This document shows positions 1-9,540 of a stretch of DNA of 64,000 nt, piece after piece. The stretch's first letter is position 1. Each line of letters begins with the position of its first letter. Origin of the DNA: an uncultured Alteromonadaceae bacterium (lineage in GTDB: Bacteria; Pseudomonadota; Gammaproteobacteria; Enterobacterales; Alteromonadaceae); NCBI GenBank assembly GCA_913056495.1, contig CAJXMO010000014.1, forward strand, positions 47,671-111,670, read 5' to 3'. Under the pieces are notes generated by a model. It ran no database searches. It was not told the DNA's origin and worked only from the letters and a program-made list of their open reading frames with translations. Both the position numbers and the translations under genes were made by a program.

Positions 1-1
1 T

Positions 2-586
2 GTCTATCGCAAGAAATTAGCCAAAGAGCAATTATTGCAAACGCTTTGCCCGACCAATATGGATAATCTGGATGTACTGCCCGCGACTATGGCGCTTGCC
101 ACGCTGGACCGGCGTATGGGTAATCAAAGTGGTATGGGGCTGGTTTTAAAAAATGCACTGGCGTTATTAGAAGATGAATATGATTACGCTTTAATCGATT
201 GTCCGCCTGTATTGGGCGTATTAATGGTTAATGCGCTTGCCGCTTGCAATCGAATCTTAATTCCGGTTCAAACCGAATTTCTTGCATTAAAAGGTCTGGA
301 CAGAATGATGAGAACCTTATATCTGATGGGGCGCTCGCAAAAAAAAGATTATCAATATACAATCATTCCAACTATGTTTGATAAGCGTACCCGGGCGTCA
401 TTGGAAGCCTATAAAGAGCTAAAGCAGGTATATCAGGATAAAGTTTGGTCAAATGTGATCCCGGTCGATACCAAATTCAGAGATGCAAGTCTGGCTCAAA
501 CTGTGCCCTCGGTATATACGCCAAAATCCAGAGGTGTATTTGCCTATCAAAACTTATTGGCTTTTTTATCTCAGGTAAACAATTAG
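2..586 (+). CDS. parC: ParA-family ATPase of the chemotaxis cluster (ParC-like), 5' end missing
   Basis: The frame is open from base 2, so the start and the Walker A loop lie left of the window. What remains contains the ParA Walker B segment (ALIDCPPVLG) and the following helices that end in a run about lateral residues typical of Soj/ParA proteins. In Vibrio-type chemotaxis operons a ParA relative called ParC sits between cheB and parP and places the chemoreceptor array at the cell pole. The next genes here are a ParP-like protein and cheW, which supports that role over plasmid or chromosome partitioning. The stop codon directly abuts the ATG of the next gene, so the two are likely translated together. 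The family is clear; the ParC assignment rests on context. Confidence 0.85.
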   Translation, partial: VYRKKLAKEQLLQTLCPTNMDNLDVLPATMALATLDRRMGNQSGMGLVLKNALALLEDEYDYALIDCPPVLGVLMVNALAACNRILIPVQTEFLALKGLDRMMRTLYLMGRSQKKDYQYTIIPTMFDKRTRASLEAYKELKQVYQDKVWSNVIPVDTKFRDASLAQTVPSVYTPKSRGVFAYQNLLAFLSQVNN

Positions 587-1357
587 ATGAGCAAAGGTAG
601 TTTCGCAAATGAAGAGATAATGGAAGAGTATTTGGATGCTCTGTTATCTGAAACACCCGCTGTTAAAACTCATAAAACAGCAGCAAGCGTACCTGTATTT
701 GAGCATGAAGCAAAATCGGTAAAATCTGTACTGGATGGAAAATCTATCAACCCAGTAGAACATTTGCTGGATCAGGTAACACCTGAGTTAGAAGTCACTG
801 AGATACCTAAAAAGATTGCACAACAACCGGAGCCTATTGTTCAAGCCGAAACGGTTAAACAAAGTGAATTGGCGCAAACGCCAGAAGATAATCCGGTAAA
901 AGACTATCATACAGGTGAATTTCAGGCACTCTTTTTTGAAGTAGCCGGCTTGATATTGGCTGTGCCTTTAACCGAGCTAGGTGGTATTCATAACCTGACG
1001 GATACGTCTCCGCTTTTTGGTAAACCCAAGTGGTTTAAAGGCGTCATGGTAAACCGTGAAGAAAAGCTGCATGTCGTGGATACTGCTCAATGGGTTATGC
1101 CGGAAAAATGTACGCCAGAATTAGTTAACACTCTGACATACAAATATATTATTATGTTAGGTGAAAGTAACTGGGGTTTATCTTGTGAAAAATTAATTAA
1201 TACAGTTACACTTAACCAAGAAGATATAAAATGGCGAGCCGGTTCAGGTAAACGGCCTTGGTTAGCTGGCTTAGTAAAAGAAAAAATGTGTGCCTTATTG
1301 GATGTCGAACAGCTTATTTCGCTTTTGAATAACGGGCTCGATAGTCAAGATGGTTAA
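587..1357 (+). CDS. parP: CheW-domain protein with long N-terminal linker, ParP-like
   Basis: 256 residues. Residues 1-110 are low-complexity, rich in Glu, Pro, Lys and Val, and look disordered. Residues 112-250 form a CheW-like domain (FFEVAGLILAVPLTELGGI, later VDTAQWVM and LDVEQLISLL). This layout matches ParP, which in vibrios uses its CheW-like domain to bind CheA and receptors and links the array to ParC. The ATG follows the TAG of the ParA gene without a gap and has no separate strong ribosome site, which fits translational coupling. cheW follows 26 bases later. A general CheW-like adaptor is the alternative. Confidence 0.82.
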   Translation: MSKGSFANEEIMEEYLDALLSETPAVKTHKTAASVPVFEHEAKSVKSVLDGKSINPVEHLLDQVTPELEVTEIPKKIAQQPEPIVQAETVKQSELAQTPEDNPVKDYHTGEFQALFFEVAGLILAVPLTELGGIHNLTDTSPLFGKPKWFKGVMVNREEKLHVVDTAQWVMPEKCTPELVNTLTYKYIIMLGESNWGLSCEKLINTVTLNQEDIKWRAGSGKRPWLAGLVKEKMCALLDVEQLISLLNNGLDSQDG

Positions 1358-1383
1358 AAAGTGAGTTCTGGCGGAGTAGATTT

Positions 1384-1875
1384 ATGAGCAATACAGAAAG
1401 AAACATTGCCGCGGAAGCAGCAGACAGCGAAGTATTACAGTGGGTAACCTTTAAACTCGACGAAGAAACCTATGGCATCAATGTGATGCAGGTACAAGAA
1501 GTATTGCGGTATTCCGAAATTGCTCCGGTACCGGGTGCGCCTTCTTATGTGTTAGGTATTATTAATCTTAGAGGTAATGTGGTTACTGTAATAGATACGC
1601 GTGCTCGTTTTGGACTGGCGCCCAGTACAGTTACAGATAACTCCAGAATTGTGATCATAGAAGCCGAAAAACAAGTTATCGGTATATTGGTTGATAGTGT
1701 TGCTGAAGTGGTTTATCTCAAAACGTCAGAAATAGACAGTACACCTAATGTGGGGACCGAAGAAAGTGCTCGCTTTATACAGGGTGTTTCAAACCGTGAA
1801 GGCGAATTATTGATTCTGGTCGATCTAAATAAATTGTTAAGTGACGAAGAGTGGGATGAGTTAAGTACATTCTAA
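1384..1875 (+). CDS. cheW: Chemotaxis coupling protein CheW
   Basis: 163 residues, the usual CheW length. One CheW domain fills the protein: WVTFKLDEETYGINVMQVQEVLR near the start, then GIINLRGNVVTVIDTR and IGILVDSVAEVV. These are the two five-stranded subdomains that bridge chemoreceptors to CheA at the inner membrane. A GGAG ribosome site lies 7 bases before the ATG. It sits downstream of parC-parP and 4 bases before the next gene, the order known from Vibrio and Shewanella flagellar/chemotaxis operons. Confidence 0.95.
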   Translation: MSNTERNIAAEAADSEVLQWVTFKLDEETYGINVMQVQEVLRYSEIAPVPGAPSYVLGIINLRGNVVTVIDTRARFGLAPSTVTDNSRIVIIEAEKQVIGILVDSVAEVVYLKTSEIDSTPNVGTEESARFIQGVSNREGELLILVDLNKLLSDEEWDELSTF

Positions 1876-1879
1876 CAAT

Positions 1880-2281
1880 ATGATCAATGTTTCATGGATA
1901 GCTCTGGGTGTCGCTGTGCTGGCTGTAGGCCTAGCAATATTATTTCACCTTAAGCAAATAAAAGCGCTCAAACAAGTTATTGAAGATTTATCTGAAGGTA
2001 AATCAAACCTTGAACGGGAGCATAAAATATTACGTCATGAAATTGACGAAATTCGCTCAGGTTCAATAGGCATTGGTCAAAAATTAAAGCAATTGCAAAC
2101 CTGGTTTCAGGAAATGGATGAACGTCAGTCTGAAATGTCGTTACAGGATCCTGAATCCAGATTGTATACGCGTGCTGCTAAAATGGCTGCAAAAGGCGCT
2201 TCTGCACAAGAGATAGCTGAAGATTGCGAAATCCCTCTGGTAGAAGCTGAGCTCATCGTCTCACTTAGAAAAAATACCTGA
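1880..2281 (+). CDS. DUF2802-type membrane-anchored coiled-coil protein
   Basis: 133 residues. Residues 4-22 are one hydrophobic helix (WIALGVAVLAVGLAILFHL), residues 24-60 are predicted coiled coil, and the C-terminus holds a compact helical motif (AAKMAAKGASAQEIAEDCEI) like the helix-turn-helix tail of DUF2802 proteins. Such proteins are found directly after cheW in many gammaproteobacterial motility operons, but their job is not settled. The gene starts 4 bases after the cheW stop and is probably the last of the operon. No clear terminator follows before 2369. Confidence 0.8.
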   Translation: MINVSWIALGVAVLAVGLAILFHLKQIKALKQVIEDLSEGKSNLEREHKILRHEIDEIRSGSIGIGQKLKQLQTWFQEMDERQSEMSLQDPESRLYTRAAKMAAKGASAQEIAEDCEIPLVEAELIVSLRKNT

Positions 2282-2368
2282 TCTGACTTTACTCTTTAAC
2301 CAGTATAAAAATAAGCTTACCTAATCAGGTTTTCGTTCTTGCCATTAATCCATAAATACGGAGATATT

Positions 2369-3805
2369 ATGAAACTCTATCACTACGGGCTGTTTAGTTT
2401 ATTTATGGCAAACAGTTTACCAGCGCTGGCACAGCAAGATGTCAGAGATATTTTCCAACAAAATTGCGCCAGTTGCCATGGTGACAATCTCGAAGGCGGC
2501 ATGGCAAAAAGTTTGGTTGATAAACAATGGCAATACGGTACTTCAGATAAAAAAATATTTGAGACAATAAAAAATGGCGTGACCGAAGCCGGTATGCCTG
2601 CATGGGGCTCACTCTTATCTGATCAAGATATTCGGGCACTCGTCGTTTATATTCAGGAAAAAGAGTATCAGGCACAACAGAACGAACTGAAAAGTCAGGT
2701 TTCTGAAGCAGGCTTAGCTGAGTTTTCAACCAAAGAATATACATTCAGTCTTGAAACACTCGCTGAGTTTGATAGCACTATCTGGGCCGTAACCGCTTTG
2801 CCAAGTGGTGACATTCTGGCTACAGAAAAGCAGGGCAAACTATGGTTAATTCAGCCAGAGCAGAATGGCAAAAAACAGGTTATAACTGAAATTAAAGGCA
2901 TACCTGAAGTTTGGCATCGTTCTCAGGGCGGTTTACTGGATGTAGCTGTGCATCCTAATTACCCTAAGCAGCCTTGGGTCTATTTAAGCTATTCTCAGCC
3001 CAGTTCAAGTATTGGCAGTGATAAAGAAGGCACAATGACGGCGATTGTTCGGGGTCAGATTGTTGATGGACAATGGCAGTCACAGCAAATGGTTTATTCT
3101 GCTCCGGCTAAGTTTCACACTCGCTCGGGTCATCATTTTGGTAGTCGTATTGTGCTGCATAATGGTTATGTTTATTTTTCTGTGGGCGATCGTGGCAAAA
3201 TGGAACTGGCACAGGATTTATCTAAACCAAACGGCAAAATACACCGTCTTTATTATGACGGACGCATTCCGCAAAATAACCCGTTTGTTAAACAAAAAGA
3301 GGCTTTACCCAGCATCTGGAGTTATGGACACAGAAACCCTCAAGGGTTAGCTTTGCATCCATTGACCTCTGATATCTGGGAAACTGAACATGGCCCCAGA
3401 GGGGGTGATGAAGTCAACCTGATTGAATCAAATAAAAACTATGGTTGGCCAGTGATTACCTACGGGATTAATTACAACGGTCAGCCGATCACCGACAAAA
3501 CGGAAATGCCGGGCATGGAGCAACCTAAGCATTATTGGGTGCCTTCTATTGCAACCGGGGGAATTGAATTTTATCAGGGTAAAACCTTTGCTAAATGGCA
3601 AAATAACTTATTGGTTACCGGTATGGCTAAACAGGAGTTAAGGCGCTTAGTTATCCGTGATAACCAGGTTGTGGAAGATGAAGTCCTGATTAAAGATCAA
3701 GGTAGGGTACGGGATGTTGGTGTCTCGCCTGACGGTGATATTTTGGTCGTCTTAAACGGTGCAAACCAGACCTACAAAATTGTAAAACTGAAGGTTAAAT
3801 CCTAG
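2369..3805 (+). CDS. Secreted cytochrome c / PQQ-dependent sugar dehydrogenase fusion
   Basis: 478 residues from the ATG at 2369, chosen because GGAG lies 6 bases upstream and a signal peptide (cleavage after PALA, about residue 21) follows; an in-frame TTG at 2339 is less likely. Residues 22-110 form a mono-haem cytochrome c with CASCH at 33-37 and a likely axial Met in the GMPAWG segment. The rest is a soluble aldose sugar dehydrogenase beta-propeller with SGHHFGSRI, YGHRNPQGLA, EHGPRGGDE and NYGWPVITYG motifs that bind PQQ and calcium. It should oxidise sugars in the periplasm and pass electrons to its own haem. No PQQ synthesis genes are in the window. Confidence 0.88.
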   Translation: MKLYHYGLFSLFMANSLPALAQQDVRDIFQQNCASCHGDNLEGGMAKSLVDKQWQYGTSDKKIFETIKNGVTEAGMPAWGSLLSDQDIRALVVYIQEKEYQAQQNELKSQVSEAGLAEFSTKEYTFSLETLAEFDSTIWAVTALPSGDILATEKQGKLWLIQPEQNGKKQVITEIKGIPEVWHRSQGGLLDVAVHPNYPKQPWVYLSYSQPSSSIGSDKEGTMTAIVRGQIVDGQWQSQQMVYSAPAKFHTRSGHHFGSRIVLHNGYVYFSVGDRGKMELAQDLSKPNGKIHRLYYDGRIPQNNPFVKQKEALPSIWSYGHRNPQGLALHPLTSDIWETEHGPRGGDEVNLIESNKNYGWPVITYGINYNGQPITDKTEMPGMEQPKHYWVPSIATGGIEFYQGKTFAKWQNNLLVTGMAKQELRRLVIRDNQVVEDEVLIKDQGRVRDVGVSPDGDILVVLNGANQTYKIVKLKVKS

Positions 3806-3964
3806 AGCCAGTTTATCTTTGTGTTATTTTTGAGCAATAGGCGATTTTAATCATTAACAAAGCAGAATAAGTGCGGTTTAGTTGTTCTAAATAAACGAAT
3901 TCTAATGAAGTTAAGGGTTAAATAGCCATTGCCCTTCTGGCAGTCGCTCGGTTTAAGCTAATAC

Positions 3965-4004
3965 AAAATGGCAAGGTCGAATCTTTCTACTCTTGCCATT
4001 TTTT
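3965..4004. terminator. Convergent bidirectional terminator candidate
   Basis: Eleven-base arms AAAATGGCAAG (3965-3975) and CTTGCCATTTT (3992-4002) enclose a 16-base loop, with T-runs on both outer sides. It lies between the sugar dehydrogenase (+) and the HD-GYP gene (-), whose stop codon falls inside the loop. Confidence 0.55.
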
Positions 4005-4979
4005 ATACACCTGCATAATTAAGTCCATGTTCTCAACCAGCAAATCGACCAATTGAGGGTCAAAGTGCAAGCCTCGTTGAGACTGAATAAATGCCAGCGT
4101 TTTTTCAATGCTCCAGGCCTCTTTGTAAGGCCGTTTACTGGTCAGCGCATCAAATACATCGGCTAACGCAACAATGCGTCCTTCAATCGGAATATCCTCG
4201 CCCTTTAACCCTTCCGGATAGCCAGTGCCATCCCACTTTTCATGATGTGTCAGTGCAATAGAGCGGGCTAGGCGTAACAAATCAGAATTACATTCACCTA
4301 AAATATCAGCTCCGATTTGTGGATGGGTTTTCATAATGGCCATTTCGTCGTCGTTCAATCGACCGGGTTTAAGCATAATACTGTCGGCAATCCCGATTTT
4401 GCCGACATCATGCATAGGCGCCGCATGTAAAATTTTCTCGGATTGCTTTTCCGATAGACCATAAGCTTTAGCTAAAATTTTTGAATAATGACTCATACGG
4501 ATAACATGCATGCCGGTTTCGTTATCTTTGTACTCAGAAGCTCGGCCCAGTACCTGAATAACCTGCATCCGTGTTTTTTTCAATTCATCCGCTTGTACCA
4601 GCGAGAGATGATTTTTTACTCGCGCTTTAACAATAGCCGGAGAAACTGGTTTCGTAATATAATCGACAGCGCCGAGTTCAAACCCTTTAGCTTCATCTAC
4701 TTCTTCGGATAACGCGGATACAAAAATGACTGGGATTGATAGGGTACCTGGGTTAAATTTTAATGTTTCACAAACTTCATATCCGGACATGTCCGGCATC
4801 ATAATATCCAATAAAATCAGATTGGGTTTTTCTTCGGTAGCCAGCTTTAATGCATCATGTCCATTTTTTGCGAAGATAAGCCGGTAGTCTGCCTGCAAAA
4901 TACTTTTTAAAACCCGTAAATTCGCAGGCTCATCATCTACAATGAGTAGTTTCGGTGTCGTGTCAGGTATGCAGGACAT
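3987..4979 (-). CDS. Response regulator with HD-GYP phosphodiesterase output (RpfG-like)
   Basis: 330 residues. Residues 9-125 are a receiver domain with DD at 15-16 and the phospho-acceptor D58 in LLDIMMPDMSG. Residues about 140-330 are an HD-GYP domain with intact metal and signature motifs HDVGKI, HHEKWDGTGYPEG and ALADVFDAL. HD-GYP proteins hydrolyse c-di-GMP to GMP. The gene start overlaps the stop of the upstream hybrid kinase by one base (TAATG), so kinase and regulator are almost certainly made together and form a phosphorelay that sets c-di-GMP levels. All catalytic residues that can be judged by eye are present. Confidence 0.93.
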   Translation of the reverse strand: MSCIPDTTPKLLIVDDEPANLRVLKSILQADYRLIFAKNGHDALKLATEEKPNLILLDIMMPDMSGYEVCETLKFNPGTLSIPVIFVSALSEEVDEAKGFELGAVDYITKPVSPAIVKARVKNHLSLVQADELKKTRMQVIQVLGRASEYKDNETGMHVIRMSHYSKILAKAYGLSEKQSEKILHAAPMHDVGKIGIADSIMLKPGRLNDDEMAIMKTHPQIGADILGECNSDLLRLARSIALTHHEKWDGTGYPEGLKGEDIPIEGRIVALADVFDALTSKRPYKEAWSIEKTLAFIQSQRGLHFDPQLVDLLVENMDLIMQVYKKWQE

Positions 4980-7900
4980 TATTGCTCCGGTTGACTTGTT
5001 TGTTGCAGTTTGATTAATTCTGCAAGTGCGGATTCAAATTCAAAATCATTGATATCATTGATAATTTGATTGATTTTTTGTCGATTTTCAGAATTAGCTG
5101 CGCGAGATAGTTGAGTCAGTAAGCGATCATCAATTTCGTTATGAGTAACTTTTTCGATTAACTGGCTTAATGCAGGTTCAAGTGACTCAGTGGGTAAATC
5201 ATCCGGTTGATTTAATTCTGGGTGTGACTCAATATATTTATCCACCCGAGTTTTAATTTGCTTAAGTTGAGCAAATATCAGGTCCAGCGTGGATTTAATG
5301 TCCTCTAATTGCTCTTTCTGAATTTGTTTTTCTAAGGTGTTAAAGTTTTCACTGAATTTGTGTAATGCGAGATTACCTGTAACGCCTTTCAGAGCATGTG
5401 CCAGCTGTTTTAATTGAGACCAGTTTGCATCCGCCAGTAATTGATAATAGCTTGCTGACTGCTGGGTTTGCTCGTCAATAAAATGCGTTAATTCATTGAG
5501 GTAAGTGGTTGCATTTCCCCAAAGCTTGATGCCTTTACTGAAACTAACCAATTGTCCGGGCTTATCGGCTGTTTTATCATTATTTTGAATGAGTTGAATG
5601 TTCATAACCTTTGCGATTTCTCGGTTTAACTGTTCTAAATCAACAGGTTTATTCGCAAAACCACTCATACCCGCTTGTTTAGCTGCCTGCTTGTCGTTGC
5701 TCATCACGCTCGCAGTTAAAGCGATAATCGGTATCGGCTTTAGATTATTCTGGCGTTCACTTTCACGGCGGGATTGAGTCGCGGTTAATCCGTCCATCAC
5801 GGGCATTTGAATATCCATTAATACCAGATCGATTTCGGGTTGTTTATCCATCCGGATTAATGCCTGCATCCCATCCCGAGCGGATAATACTTGATGCCCT
5901 TGTCTGGTCAACATTAAGGTCAACAGATCAATATTTTGTTGAATATCATCCACTATCAGTATCGTCAGTGGTGGTAGTGTAGAATTGTGCTCAAATGAGC
6001 GGCTGATATCACATTTATCACTGATATCCAGCGGAATGCTCACTGTAAATTGGCTACCTTTGTTTAGCTCACTTTCAACTTTTATATTGCCATTCATCAG
6101 TTGAGCCAATTTATAACTGATGGTGGTGCCCAGTCCTGTGCCACCAAATTTGCGGCTGATGGAAGCGTCAGCCTGAGCGTAAGCGTCAAAAATATTTTTA
6201 ACATGTTGCGGCGACATACCTATGCCAGTATCTTCGACAATAAATTCAATTGTATTGTCCTTTGCCGGCTGAACAATCAGGTTAACAGAGCCTTCCGGGG
6301 TGAACTTAATGGCATTGCCAATTAAATTGGTCAGAATTTGTCTAAGCCTGTCCGGGTCGCCCTGATAGCAAGATGCGAGGTTGGATGAAAGTTCTGTATT
6401 TAATAAAATCCCTTTCTTTTTGGCCTCCATATACAGGGTAGATACCACGGCATCTACTTCTTCGATTAAATCAAAATCCCGAATGTCGAGTTCAAATTTA
6501 CCTTTTTCTAGCTTAGCGCTGTCAAGGATATCATTTAGTAAATGCAATAGAGATTTGGCTGAATGATTTATTGTCGTCAAATGTCTGGATTGTTCTGAGC
6601 TTAATTCGGTTTCAAGTAATATGTCACTAAAACCTATGATGGCATTCATTGGTGTGCGAATTTCATGGCTCATATTCGCGGTAAATGCAGCTCTGGCAGC
6701 CGCGGCTTGTTCAGCTGTTTCTTTGGCTTGCCTGAGTTCCTCTTCCATCAGCTTTCGCTCTGTAATATCCATGATAAAACCGTCAAGGCAAGTGGCTTTA
6801 GAATTTGGGTCTGCGACCTGACAGCCATATTCGAGCAGCCATCGGATCTCACCACTTTTAGTAATCACTCTGTATTCGAGCGTGTAGCTTTTGCCTTGTT
6901 CATGATAAATCATGACGTTATCTAAATCTTCTGGATGAATGAGCTCTTTAAATGAGCGTTTTACATCGGGTATTTGAAAATCAGCAGCCGGGTAACCGGT
7001 AATAGATTCTACGGCATCACTGATATAAATCATCGGCCATCCGCTTTGATCAATACATCTGAATGCTATACCAGGGATATTTGTAATTAACGACCTGAAT
7101 TTACTTTCATTTTCTCTGAGCGCTGTCTCCATTTTGACCCGCTCAGTCAAATCAGAACCAATTGCCACATACAGGGTTTCACCGTCAAAATCGACTTTGC
7201 CAACCGCAACCCTGACATCTTTTAAATAGCCGTCTTTATGGCGCACTTTAATATCTCGGCTTTTACCCACAAAATAGTTAATGCCGGTAGACAGTTGAAA
7301 TTCAAACTCATCCTGAATATCTGGGGTCAGAAGTTGGGTAATTGATTGACCTTTGAGCTGGCTTTCATCCCAGCCAAACAAATGAAAAGTGGCCTGATTC
7401 GCACTGAGCACTTGTCCGTTTTTATCCATTGTTAAAATGCCATCTATCGCTGTATCCATAATCGCTTTGATTCTGTATTCATTGTTATTCGCCTGACGGG
7501 ACAAATCGCGATATCTGAAAGTGTAATTGACGGCCAATACCAAGCTAACCATGACTAAAGTGATACTGCCGATACCGATACCCAGATAAAGTGACATTTC
7601 ATCGGGTTGATTGCTCAGCTCTAATCCTTCGGGTAAAACAAACCTGGCAGCAGCCATGCCTGTGTAATGCATACCTGAAATTGCAGAACCCATCACTAGG
7701 CTGGCAATGAGTGTCGTAAAAAGGTGAGAATGCTTTTTTTCTGCATACCTGAGCAGAGCAAATTTTATCCATAAAGCCAGAATAGCCAGGCCAACGGCAA
7801 CTACAATTGAGGTTATAAATAAGCCGATATCATACCTGAGCAGGGGCGCCATTTGCATTGCAGCCATCCCCAAATAATGCATGGTACCTATCCCGGCACC

Positions 7901-8290
7901 CACCAGAATACCACCAATAACCAGTTGCTTTTTTTGTATCCGGGTCTGGCTTAAAATGCTCAGTGCGAGCCAGGAAGCCAATAATGAAGGAAACATTGAG
8001 GCCAGTGTAATGCCCCAGTCGTATTCAATTTGAGTACACAAACTAAAGGCAAGCATACCGATAAAATGCATTGACCAGACACCACCCCCCAGCGCAATTG
8101 CACCACTGGCCAGAGAAACATGGCGTCTGATCTTATTGGTGGACGTGGCAGCAAACTCGGAAACTTGCAGACCGATAAAAGATGAGAGAATCGCGATGAG
8201 AACGGATAGACTGACAAGCCAAAAGTCGTAACTGCCGTCTGCTAATAAGCTGTATTCAGGGATTTTAAACCAGCTTTGGATATAATTCAT
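4979..8290 (-). CDS. MHYT-PAS-PAS hybrid histidine kinase with receiver and HPt domains
   Basis: 1103 residues. Residues about 20-255 are a membrane MHYT sensor with seven helices and repeated SMHFIGM, TMHYLGM and GMHYTGM motifs, a proposed copper/gas-sensing module. Two PAS domains follow (about 275-390 and 395-515), then HisKA with the phospho-His in MSHEIRTPMNAI (about 542), a HATPase domain with GTGLG box, a receiver with DLVLMDIQMPVMDG (about 825), and an HPt domain with LAHALKGVTGNLAL (about 965). The chain suggests His-Asp-His transfer to the HD-GYP regulator that overlaps its stop codon. All phosphotransfer residues are present. The extracellular cue is unknown. Confidence 0.93.
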   Translation of the reverse strand: MNYIQSWFKIPEYSLLADGSYDFWLVSLSVLIAILSSFIGLQVSEFAATSTNKIRRHVSLASGAIALGGGVWSMHFIGMLAFSLCTQIEYDWGITLASMFPSLLASWLALSILSQTRIQKKQLVIGGILVGAGIGTMHYLGMAAMQMAPLLRYDIGLFITSIVVAVGLAILALWIKFALLRYAEKKHSHLFTTLIASLVMGSAISGMHYTGMAAARFVLPEGLELSNQPDEMSLYLGIGIGSITLVMVSLVLAVNYTFRYRDLSRQANNNEYRIKAIMDTAIDGILTMDKNGQVLSANQATFHLFGWDESQLKGQSITQLLTPDIQDEFEFQLSTGINYFVGKSRDIKVRHKDGYLKDVRVAVGKVDFDGETLYVAIGSDLTERVKMETALRENESKFRSLITNIPGIAFRCIDQSGWPMIYISDAVESITGYPAADFQIPDVKRSFKELIHPEDLDNVMIYHEQGKSYTLEYRVITKSGEIRWLLEYGCQVADPNSKATCLDGFIMDITERKLMEEELRQAKETAEQAAAARAAFTANMSHEIRTPMNAIIGFSDILLETELSSEQSRHLTTINHSAKSLLHLLNDILDSAKLEKGKFELDIRDFDLIEEVDAVVSTLYMEAKKKGILLNTELSSNLASCYQGDPDRLRQILTNLIGNAIKFTPEGSVNLIVQPAKDNTIEFIVEDTGIGMSPQHVKNIFDAYAQADASISRKFGGTGLGTTISYKLAQLMNGNIKVESELNKGSQFTVSIPLDISDKCDISRSFEHNSTLPPLTILIVDDIQQNIDLLTLMLTRQGHQVLSARDGMQALIRMDKQPEIDLVLMDIQMPVMDGLTATQSRRESERQNNLKPIPIIALTASVMSNDKQAAKQAGMSGFANKPVDLEQLNREIAKVMNIQLIQNNDKTADKPGQLVSFSKGIKLWGNATTYLNELTHFIDEQTQQSASYYQLLADANWSQLKQLAHALKGVTGNLALHKFSENFNTLEKQIQKEQLEDIKSTLDLIFAQLKQIKTRVDKYIESHPELNQPDDLPTESLEPALSQLIEKVTHNEIDDRLLTQLSRAANSENRQKINQIINDINDFEFESALAELIKLQQTSQPEQ

Positions 8291-8479
8291 ATATGACCGT
8301 GTGAGTTTATTTTAAGGCTGTAATCCAACTCATACTGAATAAATCCCTGTTTGTATCAGTCAGATGTCATTTTCCCTAAATATTCTCAATCATGCCAACT
8401 CGATGAGATGGTCCTTTTAATTGCCTTTAATATAAGTTAATAAATACTAAAGTGTTCAGTGTAACCTTTCTTTCTCGAT

Positions 8480-8507
8480 AAAAAAATACGAATCGGTCAC
8501 GATTCGT
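8480..8507 (-). terminator. nadK rho-independent terminator
   Basis: ACGAATCG (8488-8495) and CGATTCGT (8500-8507) form an 8-bp stem with a four-base loop. Read leftwards it is followed by a run of T (the A-run at 8480-8486). It begins about 19 bases after the nadK stop. Confidence 0.7.
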
Positions 8508-8525
8508 TATTTTACTCTGGGCGGT

Positions 8526-9407
8526 TTAATAGAGTTTACTACCCCAATTCAGCTTTCGTCTTAAAACACTAAAATAATTGTAATCCTTTGGATGTATTAA
8601 TTTTAGCGGATGAGGTGATTTTTTAATTCGCACTTCATCTCCTTGTAAGACAGGTAAAGTGACATGCCCGTCACAGGTTACACCCAACTGGGCCTGTGCT
8701 TTGTTTGAGACGACCAAACGTAAATCTGAATCAGCATCAACGACTAAAGGACGATTTGCCAGCGAGTGTGGGAACATAGGTAATAATACTATGGCGTTTA
8801 AATTAGGGGTTAAAATTGGACCGCCGCCCGATAAGGAATAGGCGGTTGAGCCTGTCGGCGTGCACATAATTAAGCCATCGGCTCGCTGGCTGAAAACGAA
8901 CTTATCATTGATATAAACTTCAAATTCTATCATATGAGCGACTTTGTCAGAGTGCAAAACGGCTTCGTTAACCGCAGTATTGGTTGCTTTTACCTGATTA
9001 TGCCGGTGAACTTCGACCTCCAGTAAAAACCTTTCTTCGGTTGTGAATTGCCCTTTTAGTACCTGGCTCAGTACAGATTCACAGGCATCTGGATGAATGT
9101 CGGTTAAAAATCCTAAGTTTCCGCGGTTTACCCCGATTACCAGGGTATCGAAACGGGATAATACTCTGGCGGCACCCAGCATATTTCCATCACCGCCGAC
9201 AACAATCACTAAGTCACAAAACTCGCCCAGTTCAACCAAGTTTAAAGATTGCACATCTTCTTCATCATTGATTAAAGCCACTCTTTGTTCAATAAAAACA
9301 TCACACCCCTGTTGGGTCAGAAAGGCTCTGAGTGACTCAACAGTTTGCTGTGTTTCTGAATGATTTGCTTTGCCAACGATTCCAATTTTATTAAATAATT
9401 TAGCCAT
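8526..9407 (-). CDS. nadK: NAD kinase
   Basis: 293 residues, the normal length for the bacterial enzyme. It makes NADP from NAD and ATP in the cytoplasm. The catalytic GGDG loop is seen at about 70-76 ([15 protein letters not shown]), followed by GNLGFLTD, the NAD-binding NEAVLH region and the [29 protein letters not shown] segment (here with QRADGL). The gene is divergent from hrcA across a very AT-rich 133-base gap; in many gammaproteobacteria nadK and grpE are likewise divergent neighbours. A clear terminator follows the stop. Confidence 0.97.
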   Translation of the reverse strand: MAKLFNKIGIVGKANHSETQQTVESLRAFLTQQGCDVFIEQRVALINDEEDVQSLNLVELGEFCDLVIVVGGDGNMLGAARVLSRFDTLVIGVNRGNLGFLTDIHPDACESVLSQVLKGQFTTEERFLLEVEVHRHNQVKATNTAVNEAVLHSDKVAHMIEFEVYINDKFVFSQRADGLIMCTPTGSTAYSLSGGGPILTPNLNAIVLLPMFPHSLANRPLVVDADSDLRLVVSNKAQAQLGVTCDGHVTLPVLQGDEVRIKKSPHPLKLIHPKDYNYFSVLRRKLNWGSKLY

Positions 9408-9540
9408 ATGTGCAACTTCATCCTTAGGGTCAATTAACTATATCGTTAAGTTTATCAATAATTAATTGAAATTTATCTAATACACCTCATATAAATTAAA
9501 TAAATTAATAAAAATAATTCGAGTTATTTGGTGAGCATGA

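Noticed and set aside
2339..2368. TTG start of the sugar dehydrogenase
   Set aside because: The ATG at 2369 has a GGAG site and begins a proper signal peptide.
7960..8217. 85-codon frame within the MHYT kinase
   Set aside because: Same-strand alternate frame of the MHYT region with no start signal.
9408..9540. Possible CIRCE element in the nadK-hrcA gap
   Set aside because: No TTAGCACTC or GAGTGCTAA half was found; the gap is only AT-rich.
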